Assembly (NCBI RefSeq): GCF_006476045.1 | Contig: NZ_SRZY01000011.1 | Span: 62,001 to 126,000, forward strand | Reading direction: 5' to 3' | Length of the DNA: 64,000 nucleotides | From: Sphingobacterium lumbrici | GTDB lineage: Bacteria > Bacteroidota > Bacteroidia > Sphingobacteriales > Sphingobacteriaceae | In this document: in pieces, positions 33,066 through 40,574 of the stretch | Layout: the number at the start of each line of letters is the position of its first letter | Numbering within the stretch: position 1 is the first letter of the stretch | The notes under the pieces: generated by a model | The model's input: only the letters and a program-made list of their open reading frames with translations | The model's database searches: none | Told to the model about the DNA's origin: nothing | Position numbers and translations under genes: made by a program

Positions 33066-33941
33066 ATGATAAAATCAATGACAGGATATGGTGTTGGCTC
33101 GAAAGAAAACGAGCAGGTAAAATATACCGTAGAAATCAAATCTCTAAATTCTAAATTTTTGGAGTTAGGTATCCGTCTTCCAAAGGCGGTTTCAGATAAA
33201 GAACTGACTTTGCGCGGTGAGTGTAGTAAACTTATTGAACGGGGTAAAGTCAATGTGATGATTTCTTCAGAATATACTGATCAAACAGCAAAAGCCTCTA
33301 CGATCAATGGCGACCTGCTTAAAAAGTATTACACACAGCTTCAGGAAATCGCTTTCCAAGTGGGAGATAAACAAGCGTCTTTGTTTGATTTGGCTTTAAA
33401 TATGCCCGAAGTGGTGACGAATAATGAGGATGTGGTGGATGAAGAAGAGGGAAAAATTTTAATGGCAGCTTTTCACCAGGCTATTGAAAAATTCAACACT
33501 TTTCGTTTAGACGAAGGTAAAGTACTAAAATCGGATTTAGAAAGCCGGGTTAAAATGATTTTATCTTTTTTATTGGAGGTGGAGTCGATAGAAGGGGATC
33601 GTATTCCCTTGATCCGCGAGCGAATTAGTCAGTATATGGATGATGCCGTTGGAAAAGAGCATATTGATAAAAACCGTTTCGAACAGGAATTGATTTTCTA
33701 TATTGATAAATTGGATATCACCGAAGAGAAAGTTCGTTTGAAAAGTCACTGTAATTACTTCTTGGAAGCCTTGAATGCAACGGATTCAAACGGAAAAAAG
33801 CTAGGGTTTATTTCTCAGGAAATGGGTCGGGAAATCAATACATTGGGATCTAAAGCGAATCATGCGGGTATTCAGCAAATTGTGGTACGGATGAAAGAGG
33901 AGCTGGAGAAGGTTAAGGAACAATTACTAAATGTATTATAG
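33066..33941 (+). CDS. yicC: YicC/YloC family endoribonuclease
   Basis: YicC family proteins are hexameric endoribonucleases. The 291-residue protein begins IKSMTGYGVGSKE, the conserved family start, and ends GREINTLGSKANHAGIQQIVVRMKEELEKVKEQ, with the C-terminal motif in EMGREINTLGSKA near residue 255. An open frame extends upstream to 33006, but the -7 box lies between it and the ATG at 33066, and family alignment starts at 33066. gmk follows after 2 bp and nadD overlaps gmk, giving the operon yicC-gmk-nadD-clc. Confidence 0.93.
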   Translation: MIKSMTGYGVGSKENEQVKYTVEIKSLNSKFLELGIRLPKAVSDKELTLRGECSKLIERGKVNVMISSEYTDQTAKASTINGDLLKKYYTQLQEIAFQVGDKQASLFDLALNMPEVVTNNEDVVDEEEGKILMAAFHQAIEKFNTFRLDEGKVLKSDLESRVKMILSFLLEVESIEGDRIPLIRERISQYMDDAVGKEHIDKNRFEQELIFYIDKLDITEEKVRLKSHCNYFLEALNATDSNGKKLGFISQEMGREINTLGSKANHAGIQQIVVRMKEELEKVKEQLLNVL

Positions 33942-33943
33942 TA

Positions 33944-34522
33944 ATGAATGGTAAATTAATAATTTTCTCTGCGCCATCAGGGGCTGGAAAAACAACGATA
34001 GTAAGACATATTTTAGGGAAATACGGGGATAAGCTTGAGTTTTCAATCTCTGCGAGTACGCGCGCTCCACGGGGAACAGAAGAGGACGGAAAGGATTACT
34101 ATTTTATCTCAAAGGACGATTTTCTGCATAAAATTGCGAAACACGAATTTATCGAATTTGAGGAAGTGTATGCGGGTACTTTTTATGGTACATTGCGCTC
34201 GGAGCTGGAGCGTATATGGGCTTTGGGCAAGCATGTTATTTTTGATATTGATGTGATAGGCGGATTACGTCTCAAATCCAAATATCCGGAAGATGCGTTA
34301 GCTATTTTTGTCAATCCCCCCTCTTTGGCTGTTTTGAAAGAGCGCCTTTCGGGTCGCGGTACGGATTCGGAAGAGAAACTGAAGGAACGTTTTGCGAAAG
34401 CAGAACTGGAATTATCTTACGCCGATAAATTTGACGTGATATTGAATAACTTTGACCTGGATACAGCATGTAAAGATGCTGAAAAACTGGTGTTGGATTT
34501 TTTAGAGGATAATGGTAAATAG
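33944..34522 (+). CDS. gmk: Guanylate kinase
   Basis: Gmk phosphorylates GMP to GDP with ATP. The 192-residue protein has the P-loop FSAPSGAGKTTIV at residues 6-18, the GMP-binding SASTRAPRGTEEDGKDYYF near 35-53, FEEVYAGTFYGT and the lid-region RLSGRGTDSEEKLKERF. The length fits the family (about 190-207). It sits 2 bp after yicC, the usual Bacteroidota pairing, and overlaps nadD by 11 bp. Confidence 0.96.
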   Translation: MNGKLIIFSAPSGAGKTTIVRHILGKYGDKLEFSISASTRAPRGTEEDGKDYYFISKDDFLHKIAKHEFIEFEEVYAGTFYGTLRSELERIWALGKHVIFDIDVIGGLRLKSKYPEDALAIFVNPPSLAVLKERLSGRGTDSEEKLKERFAKAELELSYADKFDVILNNFDLDTACKDAEKLVLDFLEDNGK

Positions 34523-35093
34523 AAAAATTGGTTTATTCTTTGGCTCGTTCAATCCCATTCATATAGGTCATTTAATTATTGCAAATTATATGGCTAATCA
34601 TACAGAACTGGATGAAGTATGGTTTGTCGTGTCTCCCCAAAATCCGTTCAAGGAAAAGAAAAGTTTGGGAAATATGTACGACCGATTGGAAATGGTAAAC
34701 TTAGCCATTGCCGATACGGAAAACCTTAAGGCCTCGGATATCGAATTTAAATTACCACAACCTTCTTATACTATAGATACCCTAATGTATTTAGGGGAGA
34801 AATATCCAACCAAAGATTTCTTCCTGATTATGGGAGAAGACAATTTAATCGGTCTTCCGAAATGGAAAAATGCCGACATTATTCTGCGGGATTATAAAAT
34901 AATAGTTTACCCCCGACCGGGATATTTAGAAAGTGATTTAAAAAATCACCCTTCTGTTATCATGACGGAAACGCCCGTGATGGAATTGTCCTCTACTTTT
35001 TTGCGCAGATCGATAAAAGACGCCAAAAACATTAAATTTTATACACCGGATAAGGTCATTGATTTTATAGAGAAAAAGGGGTTGTATTTATAA
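34512..35093 (+). CDS. nadD: Nicotinate-nucleotide adenylyltransferase NadD
   Basis: NadD makes deamido-NAD from nicotinate mononucleotide and ATP, the step after quinolinate phosphoribosyl transfer. The 193-residue protein shows the nucleotidyltransferase motif FGSFNPIHIGHLI at residues 9-21, VVSPQNPFKEKKSLGN near 38 and the C-terminal SSTFLRRSIKDAK. It overlaps the end of gmk by 11 bp. The window thus encodes NadB, NadA and NadD; NadC and NadE are not here. Confidence 0.94.
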   Translation: MVNRKIGLFFGSFNPIHIGHLIIANYMANHTELDEVWFVVSPQNPFKEKKSLGNMYDRLEMVNLAIADTENLKASDIEFKLPQPSYTIDTLMYLGEKYPTKDFFLIMGEDNLIGLPKWKNADIILRDYKIIVYPRPGYLESDLKNHPSVIMTETPVMELSSTFLRRSIKDAKNIKFYTPDKVIDFIEKKGLYL

Positions 35094-35104
35094 TTCCTTT
35101 CAAT

Positions 35105-36385
35105 ATGAGAACAAAAGTAGTCGTATATAATTATTTTAAGCTGATTCTTGCTTCGCTTTTCATCGGTTTAATCTCCTCTTTACTGGCTGATTCCTTAAAA
35201 CATATTACAGAAAATTACCAGCATCGAATACTTGAGAAAGTTGGGCAGATTAATCCCGCAATATATATTATTTTACCCTCTATTGGTATTACTATTATAT
35301 ATTTTTTGCGCAAATACGCTTTTAAAAATCGTCAAAACAAGGGTATTAAAGAGATTTATAGAACCTTGGAGACTCGAAAAGATGATTTGCCTCTTTTCAA
35401 AATACCGTCTCATTATTTCAATGGATTTCTCACCGTTATTTTCGGGGGTTCTACCGGTATTGAGGTTTCAACTGTCGTTGCGACAGCTACAGTGGGAAAT
35501 GTAGTTCATAAGAAGGGTAAGGTTGCCTTTGCTTATAAGAACGAATTGATCTGTGCTGGAGTTGCCGCTGGAGTAGCAGTTTTATTTGCTAGTCCTATAG
35601 CCGGATGGCTATTTGCAATAGAGGTAATTTCGAGAAAACTAAGCAAGCCCGTTATGGTGAGTTGTACTACATCGGTTTTAGTAGCATGTGTTTTCGTTTA
35701 TTTTTTCGATAGTGGTATGTTATTACCTTTTCCAGTAGATCGATGGAACTGGGACGCCCTTCCATACGTATTCGTCTTAAGCTTGCTTGGAGGTACATTA
35801 GCACTTTACTTTACCAAAATCGTTATTTATATAAAAGGTATCTTTGGAAACATTAAAAGTAATTTTATACGTGTTAATCTGGGGGCATTAGTTGTGGGTA
35901 CGATGTTATTTTTTGTACCCTATTTGTACGGCGATAGCTATCATGGTCTTAAAGATGCGATATCTGTTGCTATGAATGAAACATTTAATATTTCGTTTGG
36001 CTTACTTCTTCTTTTTATGGTGATACTGAAACCTTTGGCGGCATCTCTTACGTTGGGTGCTGGTGGAGATGGGGGTGTCTTTGCCCCTAGTATAGTTTCC
36101 GGAGCTTTTTTGGGACTTTTCTTTGCACAACTATGTAACACGTATTTTGGTACAGAGTTGATTTTAATAAACTTTGCGTTATTTGGGGCTGCGGCTACGT
36201 TGTCTGCAGCAATTCATGCGCCGTTTACCTCATTATTTCTCATTTGTAGCATCGCCCCCGGAGGATTTATTCTCTTTGTTCCTTTGATACTGAGCTGCTT
36301 TGTTGCCAAAATGTTTGCCAAGTGGCTTTATCCGTTTAACGTATATACTTATAAAGAGGGAAAGCCTAATATATTGTTGAAATGA
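35105..36385 (+). CDS. ClC-type chloride channel/antiporter
   Basis: A 426-residue integral membrane protein with about ten or more hydrophobic segments. The family motif GGDGGVFAPSIVSGAFLG near residue 320 matches GxFxP. At the place of the GREGP motif it reads FGGSTGIEVST near 115, so the external gating glutamate appears replaced by Thr if GSTGI aligns with GREGP. It has no C-terminal CBS domains. It starts 11 bp after nadD and ends the operon, followed by a strong hairpin. Confidence 0.85.
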   Translation: MRTKVVVYNYFKLILASLFIGLISSLLADSLKHITENYQHRILEKVGQINPAIYIILPSIGITIIYFLRKYAFKNRQNKGIKEIYRTLETRKDDLPLFKIPSHYFNGFLTVIFGGSTGIEVSTVVATATVGNVVHKKGKVAFAYKNELICAGVAAGVAVLFASPIAGWLFAIEVISRKLSKPVMVSCTTSVLVACVFVYFFDSGMLLPFPVDRWNWDALPYVFVLSLLGGTLALYFTKIVIYIKGIFGNIKSNFIRVNLGALVVGTMLFFVPYLYGDSYHGLKDAISVAMNETFNISFGLLLLFMVILKPLAASLTLGAGGDGGVFAPSIVSGAFLGLFFAQLCNTYFGTELILINFALFGAAATLSAAIHAPFTSLFLICSIAPGGFILFVPLILSCFVAKMFAKWLYPFNVYTYKEGKPNILLK

Positions 36386-36404
36386 GGTTTCTATTTTGGA
36401 GAGG

Positions 36405-36450
36405 TATGATACAGGGGAAGTTATTCCTTCCTCTGTATCATAGGGTTTTT
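36405..36450. terminator. Terminator between clc and kduD (bidirectional)
   Basis: A 16-bp stem (36405-36420 with 36427-36442, one wobble pair), with arms TATGATACAGGGGAAG and its partner, then GGGTTTTT on the plus strand. The kduD stop at 36449 is a few bases away on the minus strand. Confidence 0.82.
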
Positions 36451-37219
36451 AACGCCCCATCCAACCCCCGTCTACAGTGAGAATAGTACCGTGTACATAA
36501 TCAGAAGCTTTTGAAGCTAAGAATACTGCCGGACCTTTAAAATCTTCCGGTTCTCCCCAACGTGCTGCGGGAATACGACCCAAGATTGATGCTGAGCGTT
36601 CCGGATCTTCACGAAGAGCTTCCGTGTTATCGGTAGCGATATAACCAGGAGCGATCGCATTTACATTAACGCCTTTTGAGGCCCATTCGTTAGCAAATGC
36701 TTTTACCAATGAGCCAACAGCGCCCTTAGAGGCAGCGTATCCAGGCACATTAATTCCTCCCTGGAAAGTCAATAGCGAGGCGGTAAATACAATTTTACCT
36801 GAACCACGCGCAATCATATCTTTACCTATTTCGCGGGTTAAGATAAATTGGGCGTTTTGGTTGATTTCTATAATTTCATCCCAATATTCATCTGGATGTT
36901 CTGCTACAGGCATACGTAGGATGTTTCCCGCATTATTGAATAGAATATCAATTTGTGGATGTTCCGTTTTTACTTTTTCAATAAACGTATAAAGCTCTTC
37001 GCGTTTTGAAAAATCACATTGGTAGGCGTAGAAGTTTCGGCCGATAGCCTTGATCGACTGCTCTACCTTGGAATTTTCCAGTTCTAGGGTGGCAGATACT
37101 CCTATAATATCTGCTCCAGCTTCTGCCAAAGCTTCTGCTAAAGCTTTACCGATACCTCTTTTACACCCCGATACGAGTGCAACTTTTCCTGTTAAATCAA
37201 AAGAATTTAATATAGACAT
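36449..37219 (-). CDS. kduD: 2-dehydro-3-deoxy-D-gluconate 5-dehydrogenase KduD
   Basis: KduD reduces 2,5-diketo-3-deoxygluconate to 2-keto-3-deoxygluconate in pectin/uronate breakdown, after KduI. The 256-residue SDR has the NAD motif VSGCKRGIGKALAEALAEAG at residues 16-35, the NNAGN motif near 89, the catalytic Ser-Tyr-Lys in ASLLTFQGG and YAASKGAVG (near 160), and the C-terminal GTILTVDGGWMGR. The length fits E. coli KduD (253). kduI lies 14 bp upstream on the same strand; other uronate genes are not in the window. Confidence 0.9.
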   Translation of the reverse strand: MSILNSFDLTGKVALVSGCKRGIGKALAEALAEAGADIIGVSATLELENSKVEQSIKAIGRNFYAYQCDFSKREELYTFIEKVKTEHPQIDILFNNAGNILRMPVAEHPDEYWDEIIEINQNAQFILTREIGKDMIARGSGKIVFTASLLTFQGGINVPGYAASKGAVGSLVKAFANEWASKGVNVNAIAPGYIATDNTEALREDPERSASILGRIPAARWGEPEDFKGPAVFLASKASDYVHGTILTVDGGWMGR

Positions 37220-37233
37220 TATATGGTTTATTA

Positions 37234-38082
37234 TTATTTTAGATCAGTAATAGCACTTTTATCCATATCATCGTAGTCCATGTTTTCTCCGGCCATACCC
37301 CAAATGAAGGTGTAATTGCTTGTTCCGGCACCGGAATGGATAGACCACGGTGGAGAAATTACAGCTTGTTCATTTTGCATCCAGATATGGCGGGTCTCAT
37401 TGACAGGCCCCATAAAGTGGGAAACAGATTGTCCTTCGGGCACGTCAAAGTAGAAATAGACTTCCATGCGGCGGTCGTGTGTATGAGCCGGCATGGTGTT
37501 CCAAACAGAACCCGGTTTTAATTCGGTCATTCCCATCTGCAATTGGCACGTCTGGATGACAGTATGCAATAACATCTGATTAATTGTACGGTGATTGGCT
37601 GTTTCTAACGCACCTAATTCGATTTTATTCGCTTCGGCTTTGGTTACACGCTTTGTTGGGTAGCTATGATGAGCCGGAGTAGAGTTTAAATAAAACTTTG
37701 CAGGTTTGCTCGAATCGTTACTGATGAAATAAATTTCTTTGGCTCCTTTTCCAATATATAACGCTTCTTTGTAGTTCACCTCAAAAGTTTCCCCATCGAC
37801 TTCTACTTTTCCATCTCCCCCGACATTGATAATGCCTAGTTCACGGCGGGCTAAAAAGTAAGGTTCTTTTAACAATGGTTCGATCGTTTCGAGTTTTAGT
37901 TTCCCATTGACGGGAAGTGCACCTCCGGCCATATAGCGATCATAATGCGTATATACAAAGTGGACCTTATCTTCGAAGAAAAGTTTATCGATTAAAAAAT
38001 TTTCACGAAGACCTTTCGTGTCTAAGGATTTCGCTTCGTTGGGTCCAATGGCATATCGGCTCTCAAACGTAATGTTACTCAT
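37234..38082 (-). CDS. kduI: 5-dehydro-4-deoxy-D-glucuronate isomerase KduI
   Basis: KduI isomerises the unsaturated uronic acid product of pectate or glycosaminoglycan lyases. The 282-residue cupin protein (E. coli KduI 278) has the zinc ligands in MPAHTHDRRMEVYFYFD (near residue 197-213) and a final His in ISPPWSIHSG near 245. It starts with YAIGPNEAKSLDTKGLRENF. It heads the kduI-kduD operon. Its -7-like sequence TAAGTTTA lies at 38111-38118, and an inverted repeat ACCAAT-N7-ATTGGT is just upstream. Confidence 0.95.
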   Translation of the reverse strand: MSNITFESRYAIGPNEAKSLDTKGLRENFLIDKLFFEDKVHFVYTHYDRYMAGGALPVNGKLKLETIEPLLKEPYFLARRELGIINVGGDGKVEVDGETFEVNYKEALYIGKGAKEIYFISNDSSKPAKFYLNSTPAHHSYPTKRVTKAEANKIELGALETANHRTINQMLLHTVIQTCQLQMGMTELKPGSVWNTMPAHTHDRRMEVYFYFDVPEGQSVSHFMGPVNETRHIWMQNEQAVISPPWSIHSGAGTSNYTFIWGMAGENMDYDDMDKSAITDLK

Positions 38083-38110
38083 AGTTTAGCTGAAATTTTG
38101 AAATAAATTC

Positions 38111-38176
38111 TAAACTTAAATAAAATTAAGTTGATATGCAATATAATTGGATTACATACCAATGTAAGCAATTGGT
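38111..38176 (-). promoter_or_regulatory. Control region of kduI-kduD
   Basis: TTTATTTAAGTTTA (38111-38124, minus strand) differs from the recurrent 14-mer at two bases. Upstream of it is an inverted repeat ACCAAT (38158-38163) and ATTGGT (38171-38176), a possible operator. The regulator is not in the window. Confidence 0.45.
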
Positions 38177-38332
38177 TTATCGGGTTCTGTTTTCCATTTC
38201 CTGTTGGAATTTTTTATAGCAGAAATCTATTTTTTAAAAAACATTTACACGCAGGGATGGAAATCAACTTTTTCTCTTTAAATATAATATCAGCCATACC
38301 GAGATTTTACAATCTCTTAATTTTTTTCTTTC

Positions 38333-38340
38333 TAACTTCG
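38333..38340 (+). promoter_or_regulatory. -7-like box TAACTTCG directly before surE
   Basis: TAACTTCG matches TAnnTTTG at all but one base and lies 4 nt before the ATG at 38345, which suggests a near-leaderless mRNA. The same octamer precedes the gene at 62788-63702 on the minus strand (63728-63735). Confidence 0.5.
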
Positions 38341-38344
38341 CACT

Positions 38345-39124
38345 ATGGCTAAAAAGAAACCGATGATTTTGGTCGTCAATGACGATGGTATTACGGCACC
38401 GGGTATTAAAGTGCTGCTTGAAGAGATGCAAAAAATAGGCAATGTCGTGGTGGTTGCTCCGGATAGTCCGCAATCGGGAATGGGACATGCCATAACGATC
38501 GGGAAGCCACTCCGTTTGGATAAAATTGATCTGTATGAAGGCGTGGAGATGTATGAATGCTCCGGTACACCGGTAGACTGTGTCAAGCTAGCTGTAAACA
38601 AAATTTTTAAAGGTAAAAAGCCTGATTTATGTGTATCGGGGATCAACCACGGGTTGAACTACTCCATTAATGTGCTATATTCGGGAACAATGTCGGCCGC
38701 AGTGGAGGGTGCCATAGAAGATATTCCATCGATAGGATTTTCATTAGATGATTTTTCTCATCATGCTGATTTCTCCCATTGCCGACCGTATGTACGGGCT
38801 ATTGCCCAACAGGTGTTGGATAATGGTTTACAAAAGGCAACTTTGTTGAATGTTAATTTTCCGCATATCAGCAAAGCGTTAAAAGGTATAAAAATATGTC
38901 GACAGGCAACTGCCAAGTGGTTTGAGGAGTTTGATGAACGTCTGGATCCGTATAACAGAGAATATTTTTGGATGACCGGCAAATTTCAATTGTTAGATAG
39001 AGGAGAGGATACTGATGCACATGCGCTAAGCAACGGTTATGTTTCCATTGTTCCTACACAATTTGATATGACAGCACATCATGCTATTCCGGAACTGAAT
39101 TCTTGGAGTTTTGATGTCAAATAA
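38345..39124 (+). CDS. surE: 5'/3'-nucleotidase SurE
   Basis: SurE hydrolyses nucleoside monophosphates and related phosphates with a divalent metal. The 259-residue protein has the metal-binding VVNDDGITAPGIK near residues 9-21, VVAPDSPQSGMGHAIT near 37-52, SGTPVDCVKLA and CVSGINHGLNYSINVLYSGT (near 101-120). The length fits the family (about 250). The gene is single, with a probable near-leaderless start and a REP-like hairpin 52 bp after its stop. Confidence 0.95.
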   Translation: MAKKKPMILVVNDDGITAPGIKVLLEEMQKIGNVVVVAPDSPQSGMGHAITIGKPLRLDKIDLYEGVEMYECSGTPVDCVKLAVNKIFKGKKPDLCVSGINHGLNYSINVLYSGTMSAAVEGAIEDIPSIGFSLDDFSHHADFSHCRPYVRAIAQQVLDNGLQKATLLNVNFPHISKALKGIKICRQATAKWFEEFDERLDPYNREYFWMTGKFQLLDRGEDTDAHALSNGYVSIVPTQFDMTAHHAIPELNSWSFDVK

Positions 39125-39176
39125 AATATGAAACCATCAAGATTTTCGGAACACATTGTGGAATGAATAATCTGAT

Positions 39177-39199
39177 CCCTGCCTGCGGTAGGCAGGGAC
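39177..39199. repeat. GC-rich REP-like palindrome
   Basis: TCCCTGCCT and AGGCAGGGA form a perfect 9-bp stem around GCGGT. It is far more GC-rich than its surroundings and resembles the CCTGCCT...AGGCAGG palindromes that are scattered through many Bacteroidota genomes. It could also end the surE transcript. Confidence 0.6.
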
Positions 39200-39228
39200 T
39201 CGTCACCGTTTAAGAAAAAATTATACAG

Positions 39229-39489
39229 ATGAAAGATTCGTTAATTCAAGGCATATTAATTGGTGCTATAGCCCCTTTTATAGCTTTTTTGCTCACTGTT
39301 TATACTGATCTTGAGATCATGCTATCTTCAGATAAACCCATTTTTTTATATGTCATAACAGCAGGTATCAATCTAATAGCAACGCGGATTATGTTTAAAA
39401 AAGGATATGATGCTACCGGGCGGGGGCTCGTATTGGTCACTTTTATTGGTGTATTACTGCTTATCTTTGGAACAAAATTAAAAATTTAA
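39229..39489 (+). CDS. Small membrane protein of unknown function
   Basis: An 86-residue protein with three probable membrane helices: about residues 5-24 (IQGILIGAIAPFIAFLLTVY), 38-55 and 65-82 (LVLVTFIGVLLLIFGTKL). No motif was recognised. It starts 5 bp before mqnD on the same strand (39489 to 39494), so the two are probably cotranscribed. A link to menaquinone synthesis is possible by position only. Confidence 0.7.
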   Translation: MKDSLIQGILIGAIAPFIAFLLTVYTDLEIMLSSDKPIFLYVITAGINLIATRIMFKKGYDATGRGLVLVTFIGVLLLIFGTKLKI

Positions 39490-39493
39490 GAAT

Positions 39494-40360
39494 ATGGAAC
39501 TCACATTGGGCTTTTCACCCTGTCCGAACGATACATTTATTTTTGATGCATTGATACATCATAAAATAGATACAAAAGGATTGACCTTTTGTGTGAAGTA
39601 CCATGATGTAGAGACCCTCAATGATAAAGCGTTTAATAATGAGCTGGATATTACAAAACTCAGTTATCATGCTTTTGCGTACGCAGTTCAGCAATACGAA
39701 TTGCTGGACGCAGGCAGCGCTTTGGGTTTCGGTGTTGGTCCGTTATTGATTACGAAAAGCGAGGATTTAGCGAACAGGTTAAAAGCATACGCAGGAAATG
39801 ATTTACCGGTAGCATTACAGGATTTGCGGGTTGGCATTCCGGGCAAGTACACCACTGCTAATTTTTTATTGGGATTAGCTTTCCCTGCCCTCCAGAATAA
39901 ACACGAGCTGGTATTTTCGGATATCGAACAGGCTTTATTAGATAATGAGATCGATTTAGGATTGATTATTCATGAGAATAGATTCACATATCAGGACAAA
40001 GGGCTTTTTAAAGTAGTGGATTTGGGTGATTTCTGGGAGAGAACGACGAATAATCCCATTCCTTTGGGTGGTATTGTCATCAAACGGGAGCTTCCTGTTG
40101 AAGTTAAATTGTTGGTCAATCAGCTTGTTAAGGAAAGTGTGGAATACGCTTTTGCCAATCCGAAATCCGGATTGGAATACATTCGTTCGCATGCACAGGA
40201 AATGGAAGAAACAGTCATGTACAAACATATTGAATTGTACGTCAATAAATACTCAATACATTTAGGAGAGAATGGTCGGTCTGCTGTGACGACATTATTC
40301 GAAAAGGCCCGTACTGTGGGGCTTATTCCGCAAATCGAGAAGAATATTTTTCTGATATAA
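39494..40360 (+). CDS. mqnD: 1,4-dihydroxy-6-naphthoate synthase MqnD
   Basis: MqnD converts cyclic de-hypoxanthine futalosine to 1,4-dihydroxy-6-naphthoate in the futalosine route to menaquinone. The 288-residue protein has the family start TLGFSPCPNDTFIFDALIH at residues 4-22, DITKLSYHAFAYA near 53, GFGVGPLLITK near 79 and GLIIHENRFTYQ near 155. Its periplasmic-binding-like fold is shared with MqnA. No other mqn gene is in the window. Confidence 0.9.
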   Translation: MELTLGFSPCPNDTFIFDALIHHKIDTKGLTFCVKYHDVETLNDKAFNNELDITKLSYHAFAYAVQQYELLDAGSALGFGVGPLLITKSEDLANRLKAYAGNDLPVALQDLRVGIPGKYTTANFLLGLAFPALQNKHELVFSDIEQALLDNEIDLGLIIHENRFTYQDKGLFKVVDLGDFWERTTNNPIPLGGIVIKRELPVEVKLLVNQLVKESVEYAFANPKSGLEYIRSHAQEMEETVMYKHIELYVNKYSIHLGENGRSAVTTLFEKARTVGLIPQIEKNIFLI

Positions 40361-40538
40361 AAAGCCTTCATGATCTGTCAGGACAACAACAGTTATCGAG
40401 AATTTCATGAAGACTATTGGCGGCAAATACTGTTGGAAAAAAAAAGATAAAAAAATAGATATCATAGTGTAAGTTATCATCCTTAATAAGTAAATTTGCC
40501 CGATTAGTGCCAAATTGTCGCAAAAAAAACTTTGGATT

Positions 40539-40546
40539 TAATTTTG
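40539..40546 (+). promoter_or_regulatory. Promoter of secA
   Basis: TAATTTTG is an exact TAnnTTTG box, with TTG at 40515-40517 placed 21 bp upstream. The secA ATG is 28 nt downstream. Confidence 0.6.
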
Positions 40547-40574
40547 AGTACTAGAACTGAGATAAAAAAATATT

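Noticed and set aside
40366..40412. Inverted repeat CTTCATGA...TCATGAAG upstream of secA
   Set aside because: Only 8 bp with a 31-bp gap in an AT-rich spacer; not distinguishable from chance.
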